DNA of 64,000 nucleotides from an uncultured Methanobrevibacter sp. Lineage in GTDB: Archaea > Methanobacteriota > Methanobacteria > Methanobacteriales > Methanobacteriaceae. The notes under the pieces are model-generated. The model searched no databases. It saw nothing but the letters and a program-made list of their open reading frames with translations, and had not been told where the DNA came from. A program made the translations under genes and the position numbers. Shown in pieces: positions 6,802 through 16,296 of this stretch. The DNA lies in contig NZ_CADAJR010000005.1 in NCBI RefSeq assembly GCF_902788255.1, forward strand, positions 1-64,000, read 5' to 3'. Numbering within the stretch: position 1 is the stretch's first letter; each line of letters begins with the position of its first letter.

Positions 6802-8850
6802 GTGATTGATGAAATAACCGATTTTCTGTTTGGCTTGAAAATGACTATTCTCTCAGGTATATTTCTATTGATTGCTGTAATATTTATGATATTTGGAATT
6901 AACACTCCTGTTTACTTAAATCCTGCATGGGGAACAGTAATTATAAGTGGAATTCCAATGTTACTTCTTGCAATGACAAGACTGATCCGTGAAAAATGGA
7001 TTTCATCTGCGCTACTGATTGCAATTGCAATGGTGGCGTCACTTTTTATAGGTGAAATATTTGCCGCAGGTGAAGTTGCATGGATTATGGCATTAGGTGC
7101 CCTTTTGGAGGACTGGACAGTTGAAAGGGCTAAAAAAGGTTTAAGAAATTTAATTAATTTGACTCCACAAACCGGAAGAAGGATTGTGGATGGTGTAGAA
7201 GAAATCGTTCCGGTAGATGATATAAAAATAGGAGATACATTAAGAATCCTTCCAGGTGAAAACGTACCTGTCGACGGTGAGATAGTTAAGGGTACAACAT
7301 CTCTTGACCAGTCAATCATGACTGGTGAATCATTGCCAATAGATAAGGAAGTGGGTGATGATGTATTTTGTGGAACAATGAACATGTACGGAGCTATTGA
7401 CATTAAGGCAACCAGTTTAGATGAAAACTCTTCACTTCAAAAGCTGATTGATCTTGTAAAGGCCGCTGATGAAAAGCAGGCTCCAACCCAAAGGATTGCC
7501 GATAAATGGGCAACATGGTTGGTTCCAGTTGCATTGATTATTGCAATTGCTGCATGGTTGATTACTGGAAATATTGAGCGTGGAGTGACCGTTCTGGTTG
7601 TATTCTGTCCATGTGCATTGATTCTTGCAACACCAACTGCAATCATGGCTGCAATCGGTCAGGCAACAAAATATGGGGTACTGATTAAGTCAGGTGAGGC
7701 CCTGGAGACACTGGGTGGACTTAATACTATAGTGTTTGATAAGACTGGAACATTAACTTACGGTAATTTAGAAGTTTCTGATGTTATCTCTTTAAAAGAT
7801 GATTTGACTGAAGTTGACTTGCTTAAACTCACAGCATCCTGTGAAAAGTTAAGTGAACATCCATTGGCTAAAGCTGTTGTTAATAATGCAAAAGAACTTA
7901 AAATAGATATTGAAGAACCAAAAGATTTTAAGATGTATCCTGGAAAGGGTGTTTCATGTAAAAATTCTTATGGTCAGATATATGCAGGTAACTCCAAATT
8001 TATCAAAGAAAATAATATTGAAGTAAATGTTGATGACAGTTTAAGTCAACTGAAAAACGAAGGTAAAGCTTCAATAATCGTTGCATTAGATGGTGAGGTT
8101 GTTGGATTGATCGGATTATCTGATGTGATACGTGAAGATTCCAAAAGCATGATTGAAAGTTTACATGAATTGGGAACTGACTGTATATTGCTCACAGGAG
8201 ATAACCCAGAAACTGCTAATTACTTCGCTTCCCAGGTTGGAATAAGCAAGGTTCACGGTAACCTGCTGCCACAGGAAAAACTCGACTGGATTGAAAAACT
8301 CAAAAATGAAGACAAGCAGGTATGTATGATTGGTGATGGTGTTAATGATGCACCAGCTCTTAAAACAGCCAATGTGAGTGTTGCAATGGGATCTATGGGA
8401 AGTGATGTGGCAATTGAAGCTGCAGACATTGCGCTTTTAGGTGACGATATCGGAAAAATACCTTACCTTAAAAAATTATCAAACTCAACATTGTTTACAA
8501 TTAAGGCGAACATTGCAATGTCAATGACAATCAATGCGGTTGCAATAATATGTTCAGTGCTCGGATTATTGAATCCGGTTACAGGAGCTATTGTGCATAA
8601 TGCAGGATCTTGTCTGGTTGTATTGAATGCGGCTTTGCTGTATGACAGACATTTCGACGATTCAATCAAAAAAATAGACTCACAGAATGTTGAACATTCC
8701 CACTATCATTTCCACAATGACGGTGAGCATTCCCATTCTCATGAGGGTATAACCATTTTGGATGAAATTGAAACAGAAAATGGAATCAAGCATATGCACG
8801 CACATAAGCATGAATTGAACAGACAAAGTTGTGAACCATATCACAACTAA
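6802..8850 (+). CDS. Heavy-metal P1B-type ATPase with His-rich C-terminus
   Basis: A 682-residue membrane pump. It has the P-type hallmarks: TGES actuator motif, CPC metal site in a membrane helix (Cys 269 and 271), phosphorylated Asp in DKTGT (Asp 313), the HP motif SEHPLAKAV, and GDGVNDAPAL. The last membrane pair carries NPVTGAIVHNAGS. The CPC site means a soft transition metal (Cu, Zn, Cd, Co or Mn class); the HN-x-GS helix is not the classic CopA or ZntA form, so the ion is left open. There is no N-terminal HMA domain. Instead the C-terminus carries about 13 His in HSHYHFHNDGEHSHSHEG and later HMHAHKH, a likely metal-sensing or buffering tail. The start is GTG with AAGGTG 5-6 bases upstream. 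A duplicated promoter element precedes it. Confidence 0.88.
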   Translation: MIDEITDFLFGLKMTILSGIFLLIAVIFMIFGINTPVYLNPAWGTVIISGIPMLLLAMTRLIREKWISSALLIAIAMVASLFIGEIFAAGEVAWIMALGALLEDWTVERAKKGLRNLINLTPQTGRRIVDGVEEIVPVDDIKIGDTLRILPGENVPVDGEIVKGTTSLDQSIMTGESLPIDKEVGDDVFCGTMNMYGAIDIKATSLDENSSLQKLIDLVKAADEKQAPTQRIADKWATWLVPVALIIAIAAWLITGNIERGVTVLVVFCPCALILATPTAIMAAIGQATKYGVLIKSGEALETLGGLNTIVFDKTGTLTYGNLEVSDVISLKDDLTEVDLLKLTASCEKLSEHPLAKAVVNNAKELKIDIEEPKDFKMYPGKGVSCKNSYGQIYAGNSKFIKENNIEVNVDDSLSQLKNEGKASIIVALDGEVVGLIGLSDVIREDSKSMIESLHELGTDCILLTGDNPETANYFASQVGISKVHGNLLPQEKLDWIEKLKNEDKQVCMIGDGVNDAPALKTANVSVAMGSMGSDVAIEAADIALLGDDIGKIPYLKKLSNSTLFTIKANIAMSMTINAVAIICSVLGLLNPVTGAIVHNAGSCLVVLNAALLYDRHFDDSIKKIDSQNVEHSHYHFHNDGEHSHSHEGITILDEIETENGIKHMHAHKHELNRQSCEPYHN

Positions 8851-8866
8851 TTCTTTTCTTTTTTTG
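8827..8866 (+). terminator. Hairpin terminator inside the last codons of the P-type ATPase
   Basis: AGTTGTGA (8827-8834) pairs perfectly with TCACAACT (8841-8848) around ACCATA. The stem lies within the coding region just before the TAA at 8848-8850 and is followed by TTCTTTTCTTTTTTTG. Confidence 0.7.
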
Positions 8867-8945
8867 TAAATTTTATTTTACTTATTTTTTTAAAATATCC
8901 AAATTCTTAAATATTTAATTGAATAATCTTATTGTAGGTATTAAC

Positions 8946-9935
8946 ATGAATGACAAAATTATCTTAGGACTTCCAAAAGGAAGTTTAAATAACGTTAAAA
9001 GAGGAAATACTCATCAATTGTTCGTTGATGCTGGTTATGAAGTAAAAGGTTATGAGCCTGGTGATGAATCATATGAAATCACTATTGAAAATGACGATGA
9101 AATCGTAGCATTTCTGACTCGTCCGCAATCCACTCCCGTTGAGTTGAACAGGGGAATGGTTGATATTGCTATTGTTGGTGAAGACTGGGTTAAAGAGGAA
9201 TCAGTTTTAAGGAAAACCAGCACTGTTAAAATTGGGGATTTGGATTATGGTAAGACCCGTTTGATTGTTGCCGTTCCAAACGACTCTCCATATAACAGCC
9301 TGTCAGAATTCTTTGATGCTAACCGTGATAGAAAAACTCCTATATTGTGCTTTACTGAGTATCCAAACTTGACAAGAAAACATATAATGGAAAATGAGGT
9401 ATATAAAGAAATCTATGGGGATTCCGTGCCATTCGTACAGGTCAGAGGTCTGACTGACGGTGATAATGAGATGGTGCAGGTTATCAACTCCGATGGTGCC
9501 ACTGAGGTGTATATTGCGAAGGGCGCTGATTTGATTGTTGATAATACCCAAACCGGAAGCAGTCTTAAAAAGGCAGGTCTGAAGGAACTTGAAACAATTC
9601 TTCATTCTTCAGCAGGTCTTTACGCCGGTGTCAGCTGCACAGGTGAAAAGCTTGAAAAGGCTAAAATGATTTATGAACAGCTTTTGGGTGCAATAACTGC
9701 TAAAAAATATTTTGATGTAAAATTCAACATTGCAAATTCCAAAATTGAAGAGGTATCCAATTATCTTATTGGCAACAAGCTTTGTGCAGATGAGCCTACC
9801 ATCACTCCGGGTTCTGATTTTTCACAGATCAATGTTTTAATTCCTAAGGCAAAGTTCCCTGAAATGGTTGATGCAATTAAAGGCTTTGATGCAACTTCAA
9901 TTATCAGAAATGATTTAAAACAGTTGATTGAATAA
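8946..9935 (+). CDS. hisG: ATP phosphoribosyltransferase, long form
   Basis: A 329-residue enzyme for the first step of histidine synthesis (ATP + PRPP). It begins [14 protein letters not shown], the usual HisG start, so the ATG at 8946 is preferred to upstream codons at 8919. [11 protein letters not shown]-like and the PRPP-region sequence [16 protein letters not shown] are present. The C-terminal 75 residues form the ACT-like regulatory domain of the long form, which binds histidine for feedback inhibition. It is monocistronic here, and the rest of the his pathway is not in the window. Confidence 0.93.
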   Translation: MNDKIILGLPKGSLNNVKRGNTHQLFVDAGYEVKGYEPGDESYEITIENDDEIVAFLTRPQSTPVELNRGMVDIAIVGEDWVKEESVLRKTSTVKIGDLDYGKTRLIVAVPNDSPYNSLSEFFDANRDRKTPILCFTEYPNLTRKHIMENEVYKEIYGDSVPFVQVRGLTDGDNEMVQVINSDGATEVYIAKGADLIVDNTQTGSSLKKAGLKELETILHSSAGLYAGVSCTGEKLEKAKMIYEQLLGAITAKKYFDVKFNIANSKIEEVSNYLIGNKLCADEPTITPGSDFSQINVLIPKAKFPEMVDAIKGFDATSIIRNDLKQLIE

Positions 9936-10049
9936 TCATTTCACTTTTTTTTATTTTTTTAGATGTTAAATTATCATGATTTATCATTAAATTTATAAGG
10001 CATATTTGACATAAATAGATTATTATATTAAATGGATGGGGAGAAGATC

Positions 10050-10952
10050 ATGTTAACATCTGTTCAAAAAGAAATATTACAAACCCTGATTAACTTATAT
10101 CAATCCTCAAATGGTAAGTCTATTAAGGGTGAAGACATTGCGGAAGTTATGAATAGAAATCCGGGAACTATCCGTAATCAAATGCAAGCTTTAAGGAGTT
10201 TAAGTTTAGTTAAAGGGGTACCGGGCCCTCGTGGAGGATATAAACCTACTATTGAAGCATATCATTCATTAAACATTTCAGTCTCAGATGATGATTCATA
10301 TGTGCCGATTTATAAAAACGGTAAAAGAATCGAGGATGTTTCTGTTGCTAAAATCGAATTCACCAGTATCCCTCAACCTACTGAGTGTGAAGCAGCCATT
10401 AAGGTTTTAGGAAGTATCAAGGACTTGAATTTAGGTGATGAGGTTAGAATAGGTCCTACTCCAGTTAACAATTTGGGAGTAATGGGCACTATTGTAGGTA
10501 GGGACGATATGGACAATATCCTTTTGGTAGATACCAAAACTATAAGAAGTATTCCAAAACAGACTGTGGGAGACATTGCAAGCCGTGATGTAATCTCATT
10601 TTCAATGGACTGTTCCGTTAAGGAAGCTGCTCGGAAATTGGCCAAACTGGAAATTGATGGTGCTCCAGTTATGAAAGATGGAAAAATTGTAGGAGTATTT
10701 ACCTTAACCGATCTGGTCAATGCGATAGCTGAAGATAAGGAAAATGAAACTGTTGGAGAGCTGATGTCAACTAATGTCGTCATTGTAAATGAGGATTTAA
10801 AGATAGCCAATGCAATTGAGGTAATGCTTAAAAAATCAATTTCAAGACTTATTATAGCAGACAACAATCAAACATTACTTGGAATTGTAACAAGAACAGA
10901 TTTAATTGACAGCATAACAAATTTAAAACAATTCCCAATTATTACAAAATAA
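10050..10952 (+). CDS. HTH plus CBS-pair protein (putative transcriptional regulator)
   Basis: A 300-residue protein starting at the ATG at 10050, six bases after GGGGAG; an in-frame ATG at 10032 is the alternative. Residues 1-75 form a winged helix: VQKEILQTLINLYQ, IKGEDIAEVMNRNPGTIRNQMQALRSL, GGYKPT. A middle segment (about 90-175) of the DUF293 type follows. Residues 180-300 hold two CBS motifs (VKEAARKLAKLEIDGAPVMKDG and IANAIEVMLKKSISRLIIADNN), which usually bind adenosyl nucleotides. It is probably a nucleotide-sensing regulator; the targets are unknown. It lies 8 bases before dys and is likely co-transcribed with it. Confidence 0.82.
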   Translation: MLTSVQKEILQTLINLYQSSNGKSIKGEDIAEVMNRNPGTIRNQMQALRSLSLVKGVPGPRGGYKPTIEAYHSLNISVSDDDSYVPIYKNGKRIEDVSVAKIEFTSIPQPTECEAAIKVLGSIKDLNLGDEVRIGPTPVNNLGVMGTIVGRDDMDNILLVDTKTIRSIPKQTVGDIASRDVISFSMDCSVKEAARKLAKLEIDGAPVMKDGKIVGVFTLTDLVNAIAEDKENETVGELMSTNVVIVNEDLKIANAIEVMLKKSISRLIIADNNQTLLGIVTRTDLIDSITNLKQFPIITK

Positions 10953-10960
10953 GTGATTCA

Positions 10961-11881
10961 ATGAAAGTTAACCAAATTGATGTTACTGAAGACATGAAAA
11001 TAATTGATTTAATCAATCAATTTGATAATTCAGGTGTTTTGGGTGCAGGTAGAGTAGGAAGAGCCTGCAATATTTTAACTGAAATGATAAAAGATGAGGA
11101 CATGAAGGTATTCATGAGCCTGGGCGGTCCTTTAATACCTGGAGGAATGAGGAATATAGTGTCCCAAATGATTAAAAAAGGTCATGTTGATTTAATCATA
11201 TCAAGCGGTGCAAACATTACACATGATTTGCTTGAGGCTTTTGGAGGATCCCATTATCGCCATGAAGGAAAGGATGATGAGGAGTTAAATGAAGAGGGAA
11301 TCGGAAGAATTGCCGATATCAATGTCGGTTCTGATGATTTTACAATATTTGAAAGTGAGATAACAAAGATTTTTGAAAAGATTGCCTCTGAAAGGTCACA
11401 TATTTCCATTCAGGAATTATTATATGAAGTCGGACTTATGATTGATGATGAAAATTCATTTGTTGCAAATGCCGCCCGTAATGGGGTGCCTATTTTTGCT
11501 CCGGGGCTCATTGATTCAATGATGGGTCTGCAGTTGTGGATATTCAATCAGGATCATGATTTTGTAGTCGATGCCGTTGCGGACATGCACTATCTCTCAG
11601 ACATCGTATTTGAAGCCGAAAAGGTTGGAGCAATCCTTTTGGGAGGCGGCCTCACAAAACACTACACTCTTGCGTCCAATGTTATTAAGGGCGGTTTGGA
11701 TGCGGCCATTCAAATTACAATGGACAGGCCTGAAGCGGGCAGTTTGGGTGGCGCACCTCTTGAAGAGGCAAAGTCATGGGCTAAGGCAAGATGCGGATCA
11801 AGTCTTGCAAGCGTTGTAGGGGATGTTACTGTTATATTCCCATTGATTTATGCGGCTTGTCTGGATAAAATTAGTGATTAG
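10961..11881 (+). CDS. dys: Deoxyhypusine synthase
   Basis: A 306-residue enzyme that transfers the aminobutyl group of spermidine to a lysine of translation factor aIF5A. Family motifs include GRVGRACNI, MSLGGPLIPGGMRNIV, LIISSGANITHDLLEA, the NAD site region VPIFAPGLIDSMMG, GGGLTKHYTL and EAKSWAKAR, which holds the catalytic Lys. The length is normal. It lies 8 bases after the CBS regulator. Its transcription ends at a hairpin that also serves the opposite-strand DUF5654 gene. Confidence 0.93.
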   Translation: MKVNQIDVTEDMKIIDLINQFDNSGVLGAGRVGRACNILTEMIKDEDMKVFMSLGGPLIPGGMRNIVSQMIKKGHVDLIISSGANITHDLLEAFGGSHYRHEGKDDEELNEEGIGRIADINVGSDDFTIFESEITKIFEKIASERSHISIQELLYEVGLMIDDENSFVANAARNGVPIFAPGLIDSMMGLQLWIFNQDHDFVVDAVADMHYLSDIVFEAEKVGAILLGGGLTKHYTLASNVIKGGLDAAIQITMDRPEAGSLGGAPLEEAKSWAKARCGSSLASVVGDVTVIFPLIYAACLDKISD

Positions 11882-11949
11882 TATATTATTTTTTAAATTT
11901 TATATGAATTTAAGCTGTTTTTAAAAATTAATTAAAAAAAGAAGTTAAA

Positions 11950-11979
11950 AAAGGAATTTTAAATTCCTTTTTGTTTTTT
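11950..11979. terminator. Bidirectional hairpin terminator between dys and DUF5654
   Basis: AAAGGAATTT and AAATTCCTTT form a nearly continuous inverted repeat with T-runs on the plus side and A-runs on the other, so it can end transcripts from both strands. Confidence 0.7.
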
Positions 11980-11981
11980 GT

Positions 11982-12224
11982 TTATTCGGTTTCAATACCC
12001 ATTCTACCAGCAATTCTTGCGATGAGTACAGTAACGATAACTGCAATGATTGTTACTATGATAGCGTAGGTGAATAAACTTGATAAAGCACTTCCAGTTC
12101 CAATAGTTTATTCAATTAAAGCTTGGATTGCACTGTTCCATGCTTCACCTGCAACGAACGCAAATGCGGTTGTGATTAATGCTAAAATAGTTTCCATAAT
12201 CATTTTTGTCACTTCATTTGCCAT
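11982..12224 (-). pseudogene. DUF5654-like small membrane protein with internal stop
   Basis: Read from the ATG at 12224 (GGAGG eleven bases upstream), the frame gives MANEVTKMIMETILALITTAFAFVAGEAW and so on to codon 38, then TAA at 12110-12108, then continues in the same frame TIGTGSALSSLFTYAIIV to ARIAGRMGIETE and a normal stop at 11982. Both halves contain a membrane helix and together have the size (about 80 residues) and layout of archaeal DUF5654 proteins. A single base (AAA, CAA or GAA to TAA) explains the break. It may be a true nonsense mutation or a sequence error. Function of the family is unknown. Confidence 0.7.
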
Positions 12225-12311
12225 GCTTTTTCCTCCGTTTAGTTAATTTGTTCAATGATAATAAGAACAATAATATTTTTATATCTTTTTATTAAAAAAA
12301 CTTTACTTTTA

Positions 12312-12956
12312 TTAAAGAGATTTAATCAAATTTTCACATGCAAGTTGTGGGTCTTCCGCTTCATATATGCTTCGTCCAACAATTATCGCATTTGAAATCT
12401 CTAAGGTTTTTCTGCCGTCCCCACCCTGTTTTCCAACACCTGGAGATATAATGTATGCATCTTTTCCAACAATGTTTCTGATATCTGACAGACGATCAAG
12501 CCTTGTTGCCGGAGCAACATAGTTTTTGATTCCCATTTCAACTCCCATTTCAGCTATTGCATCAGCATTCTTTTGCAGAAACATTTTTGCTCCTGGATGG
12601 GACATTTCTGTAAGTAAAAATAGCTCTTTACCGTATTTGTTTGCCATATCAAGGCATGCCTGAACGCTGTCACTACCAACAAAACCATGACAGATTATTG
12701 CATCTGCTCCCGCCTTGAAGGTTTCTTCACATATTTTTGAGTTGGTTGCATCAATGTCCGCTACCTTAAAGTCACAAATTACCTTAAATCCAAATTTATC
12801 CTTTAGCTTGTTGATTATTTCGAGACCTTCCGCAAGTGCTAGGGGATATCCTATCTTTATTGTGTCAATGTAATCTTTAATTGAGTCACAAATTTCGACG
12901 GCTTCACCTTCGCTCATGACATCGAGGGCCAAAATTAAGTTATTTTTTATATTCAT
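12312..12956 (-). CDS. pyrF: Orotidine 5'-phosphate decarboxylase
   Basis: A 214-residue TIM-barrel enzyme that makes UMP from OMP. The catalytic set DFKVADIDATN (the D-x-K-x-x-D pattern) is at about residues 61-71. LALDVMSEGEAVEI opens the barrel, and the phosphate-binding end SPGVGKQGGDGRK with NAIIVGRSIYEA closes it. The length is that of the short archaeal form. It is divergent from the cbiMNQO operon across a 197-base spacer. Confidence 0.93.
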   Translation of the reverse strand: MNIKNNLILALDVMSEGEAVEICDSIKDYIDTIKIGYPLALAEGLEIINKLKDKFGFKVICDFKVADIDATNSKICEETFKAGADAIICHGFVGSDSVQACLDMANKYGKELFLLTEMSHPGAKMFLQKNADAIAEMGVEMGIKNYVAPATRLDRLSDIRNIVGKDAYIISPGVGKQGGDGRKTLEISNAIIVGRSIYEAEDPQLACENLIKSL

Positions 12957-13153
12957 ATAATCTCCATCATTTATTTTTTACATAAAATTTTTAGGTTTGC
13001 CTAATTAAATAGTATTACTTTTTCCTATACATTTATATGTAATAACTAATATAATAACATTATCAATAAAACTTTATTAAATTTTAATTTAAATTTAAAT
13101 TTTTATTGAGTAATTAATCAAATCTTTTTGATATAATTTGGAGGAAAAAATTT
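12957..13153. promoter_or_regulatory. Divergent promoter region pyrF / cbiMNQO with inverted AGTATTAC repeat
   Basis: The spacer is AT-rich. AGTATTAC at 13011-13018 and GTAATAACT at 13039-13047 form an imperfect inverted repeat that brackets the TATA-like ACATTTATATG. This position fits an operator controlling the cobalt transporter. The spacing differs from the classical NikR site, so no regulator is named. A GGAGG at 13140-13144 is the ribosome-binding site of cbiM. Confidence 0.5.
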
Positions 13154-13819
13154 ATGCATATTATGGAAGGATATTTGCCATTGAACTGGTGTATCATATG
13201 GTTTGTCGTTGCAATCATAGTGGTGGCCTTTGGTATTTATCAGATCAAAAAAATCGTAGATGAAACCCCTGAATCAAAAGCATTACTTGCTGTAAGTGGG
13301 GCATTCATGTTTGTATTGTCATCTTTGAAATTACCTTCTGTTACTGGAAGTTGTTCACACCCTTGTGGTAACGGATTAGGTGCAGCACTCTTCGGTCCTG
13401 CTGTAACTGCAGTACTCGCAGCTATTGTACTTATTTTCCAAGCATTATTACTTGCTCACGGTGGATTAACCACTTTAGGAGCAAACATTGTTTCAATGGG
13501 TATTGTAGGACCTGTTATTGGTTGGGTTGTATACAAAGGATTAACTAAAGCTGGTATTTCATCAACTATTGCTGTTTTCTTTGCAGCATTTTTAGGTGAT
13601 TTATTAACTTACGTTGCTACCTCATTCCAATTAGCTTTAGCATTCCCTGCTCCAACATTTGGTGCATCATTGACTAACTTCTTAGTTATCTTTGCAATAA
13701 CTCAGATCCCATTAGCTGTTGGTGAAGGTATTTTAACTGTAATTATATGGGACAGATTAAAAGAATACAAACCAAAATTGTTAGATAAACTTGGTGCATT
13801 AGCTCCAAATGAAGCATAA
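13154..13819 (+). CDS. cbiM: Cobalt ECF transporter substrate-specific protein CbiM
   Basis: A 221-residue membrane protein, the substrate-binding S component of a cobalt energy-coupling-factor transporter. It begins [13 protein letters not shown]. The N-terminal His2 is part of the metal site in CbiM/NikM, so an exact start matters, and GGAGG supports the ATG at 13154. The motif [21 protein letters not shown] is diagnostic. About six to seven membrane helices. The presence of cbiN downstream points to cobalt rather than nickel. Cobalt is needed for the corrinoid in methyl-H4MPT:CoM methyltransferase. Confidence 0.9.
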   Translation: MHIMEGYLPLNWCIIWFVVAIIVVAFGIYQIKKIVDETPESKALLAVSGAFMFVLSSLKLPSVTGSCSHPCGNGLGAALFGPAVTAVLAAIVLIFQALLLAHGGLTTLGANIVSMGIVGPVIGWVVYKGLTKAGISSTIAVFFAAFLGDLLTYVATSFQLALAFPAPTFGASLTNFLVIFAITQIPLAVGEGILTVIIWDRLKEYKPKLLDKLGALAPNEA

Positions 13820-13829
13820 GGTGATAAAT

Positions 13830-14117
13830 ATGAAAACATCAACATTAATTATTTTAGCGGTAGTTTGTATTATTATCTTCATTGCACCATTAATAATGTT
13901 CAGTGGTCATGGAGAAGATGACGGATACTTTGGAGGTTCAGATGATGCAGCTAGTGAAGCTATCGAAGCAACCAATTTCAAACCATGGTTTGCATCAATA
14001 TGGGAACCACCAAGCGGTGAAATCGAAAGTTTATTATTCGCTCTTCAAGCAGCTATAGGAGCAATCATCATTGGTTACTTCTTCGGTTACTGGAGAGGCC
14101 AAGGTAAGGAAGAATAA
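13830..14117 (+). CDS. cbiN: Cobalt transport protein CbiN
   Basis: A 95-residue protein starting at the ATG at 13830, preceded by AGGTGATAA. It has two membrane helices, one near the N-terminus (LIILAVVCIIIFIAPLIM) and one near the C-terminus (AAIGAIIIGYFFGYW), around an extracytoplasmic loop with FKPWFASIWEPPSGEIESLLFALQ, the CbiN signature. CbiN assists metal loading of CbiM. It starts 10 bases after the cbiM stop. Confidence 0.88.
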   Translation: MKTSTLIILAVVCIIIFIAPLIMFSGHGEDDGYFGGSDDAASEAIEATNFKPWFASIWEPPSGEIESLLFALQAAIGAIIIGYFFGYWRGQGKEE

Positions 14118-14157
14118 TTAATCTTCTTTATTTTTTCTATTTTTTTTAGTGATTTAT

Positions 14158-14850
14158 ATGAAATTTGATATGGATTATATAGCGCATCACAATGCATTAA
14201 CGGAATCAAATCCTTATTTTAAATTGTTTGTAACAATATTTTTGTTAATTCTAACATTGGCTCTTGATAATCTGTATTTTGATATTTTCATCTTTGTTGC
14301 AATGTCTATTGTAATTTTAGCAATAGCTAAAATCAATTTTCGTTCCTATTTGAAATTCTTGTCAATTCCTATGACTTTTGTTGTACTGACATGTATTTTT
14401 TTAATATTCTTCTTCGGTAAGGGAGAAGTAATATATGAAACCGGAATATTCGGTATAGTGGTTACAACCGATTCACTTCACTATGGTGTTTACACATTCT
14501 TCAGAGTTGTCGGATGTTTGCCTTTATTGGGTTTTCTAGCACTAACAACACCGATTGCAAGGATTTTAAATTGTCTGAGAAATTTAAAAGTGCCAAAGAT
14601 AGTAATAGAAATTGCGCTTTTGATGTACAATTCAATATTCATATTCCTTAATGAAATTGACACAATGCAGAAGGCGCAGGAAACTAGATTAGGTTATCAT
14701 TCTTATTGGAATTCATTTAAATCATTGGGAGCACTTGCAAGTACAATATTTTTACGTTCTCTTGATAAAAGTGATACATTACAACATTCCTTAGATGCTC
14801 GAGGATACACAGGTGAATTGCCTATATATGAACCAAGAAAAAGGGAGTAA
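14158..14850 (+). CDS. cbiQ: Cobalt ECF transporter T component CbiQ
   Basis: A 230-residue membrane protein starting at the ATG at 14158 (MKFDMDYIAHHN). It couples the S component to the ATPase. Several helices at about 25-110 are followed by the cytoplasmic T-component signatures around ETRLGYHS and SLDARGYTGELP, the Ala-Arg-Gly motif that contacts the ATPase. The length is usual for CbiQ. Confidence 0.88.
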   Translation: MKFDMDYIAHHNALTESNPYFKLFVTIFLLILTLALDNLYFDIFIFVAMSIVILAIAKINFRSYLKFLSIPMTFVVLTCIFLIFFFGKGEVIYETGIFGIVVTTDSLHYGVYTFFRVVGCLPLLGFLALTTPIARILNCLRNLKVPKIVIEIALLMYNSIFIFLNEIDTMQKAQETRLGYHSYWNSFKSLGALASTIFLRSLDKSDTLQHSLDARGYTGELPIYEPRKRE

Positions 14851-14855
14851 TTATT

Positions 14856-15689
14856 ATGTTAGAGGTAAGAAATTTAAAATATTCATATAATTCTGATTAT
14901 CAAGCACTAAAAGGAGTAAGTTTAAAAGTTGAAAAGGGTGAAATGGTTTCACTTTTGGGAAAGAACGGTGCAGGTAAGTCAACATTGTTCCTACACTTGA
15001 ATGGTATCTATGAACCTGATGAAGGACAGGTCTTTATCGATGGAGAGGAGTTAAAATATGACAAGAAGTCATTGCTTAAATTCAGACAGAAAGTTGGAAT
15101 AGTTTTCCAAAATCCTGATGATCAGATTTTCGCTCCAACCGTTGAGGAAGATGTTGCCTTCGGTCCTTTGAATTTGGGACTTTCCATGGAAGAGGTTCAG
15201 GACAGAGTTGAGGAAGCTCTGGAACGTGTCGGAATGAGCGGTTTTGAGAAAAAAGCACCTCATCATTTAAGTGGAGGTCAAAAGAAAAGAGTTGCAATTG
15301 CAGGAATTTTAGCAATGAAACCTGAAATAATGGTTCTTGATGAACCTACAGCAGGTCTTGACCCACAAGGGGTTACTAATCTGACCAAACTTCTAAAAGA
15401 ACTGAATGATGAAGGAATTACAATTATCATCTCAACTCACGAGGTTGATCTGGTGCCTAACTATGCAAGAAAGGTCTTTGTTTTGGTGGACGGCCAATTG
15501 ATTGCTGAAGGTACTCCTAAAGAGATTTTCGCTCAACCTGAAATTTTAAAACAAGCTAATCTGAAAGTGCCTATTGTTACAGAATTATTCCAAAAACTCG
15601 AAGCTGATGGCTTTGATATGGGTGGAGATTATCCGTTAACAATTGATGAGGCAAGGGATAAGTTTTTAGAACTTGCCGGTAAAAACTAA
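14856..15689 (+). CDS. cbiO: Cobalt ECF transporter ATPase CbiO
   Basis: A 277-residue ABC ATPase that powers the CbiMNQ complex. Walker A GKNGAGKST at about 36-44, Q-loop FQNPDDQIFAPTVEEDVAFGP, signature LSGGQKKR, Walker B MVLDEPTAGLD and the switch His in STHEVD are all intact. It is the last gene of the operon, five bases after cbiQ, and is followed by a T-run. Confidence 0.92.
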   Translation: MLEVRNLKYSYNSDYQALKGVSLKVEKGEMVSLLGKNGAGKSTLFLHLNGIYEPDEGQVFIDGEELKYDKKSLLKFRQKVGIVFQNPDDQIFAPTVEEDVAFGPLNLGLSMEEVQDRVEEALERVGMSGFEKKAPHHLSGGQKKRVAIAGILAMKPEIMVLDEPTAGLDPQGVTNLTKLLKELNDEGITIIISTHEVDLVPNYARKVFVLVDGQLIAEGTPKEIFAQPEILKQANLKVPIVTELFQKLEADGFDMGGDYPLTIDEARDKFLELAGKN

Positions 15690-15731
15690 TTTTTTTTTAA
15701 TTCGAAAATTTTTCATAAATATAAATCACAA

Positions 15732-15753
15732 AGTATTACTCTCAGTAATAACT
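15732..15753. promoter_or_regulatory. AGTATTACT-CTC-AGTAATAACT palindrome upstream of riboflavin synthase
   Basis: Two inverted half-sites separated by three bases lie about 70-90 bases before the ribC start, between two AT-rich TATA-like stretches. The half-site is the same octamer as at the P-type ATPase and cbi promoters. It may be a repressor site or a general promoter element. Confidence 0.45.
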
Positions 15754-15814
15754 AATAATACTTAATTATTTTTCAACTAACTTTTTATATTTTAAAAAAC
15801 ATATTTTTTTTTAA

Positions 15815-16285
<471 letters not shown>

Positions 16286-16296
16286 TTAGGTGCAAT

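Noticed and set aside
13011-13047. Classical NikR operator before cbiMNQO
   Set aside because: The half-sites and the roughly 20-base spacing differ from the known nickel-regulator site, and CbiN suggests cobalt.
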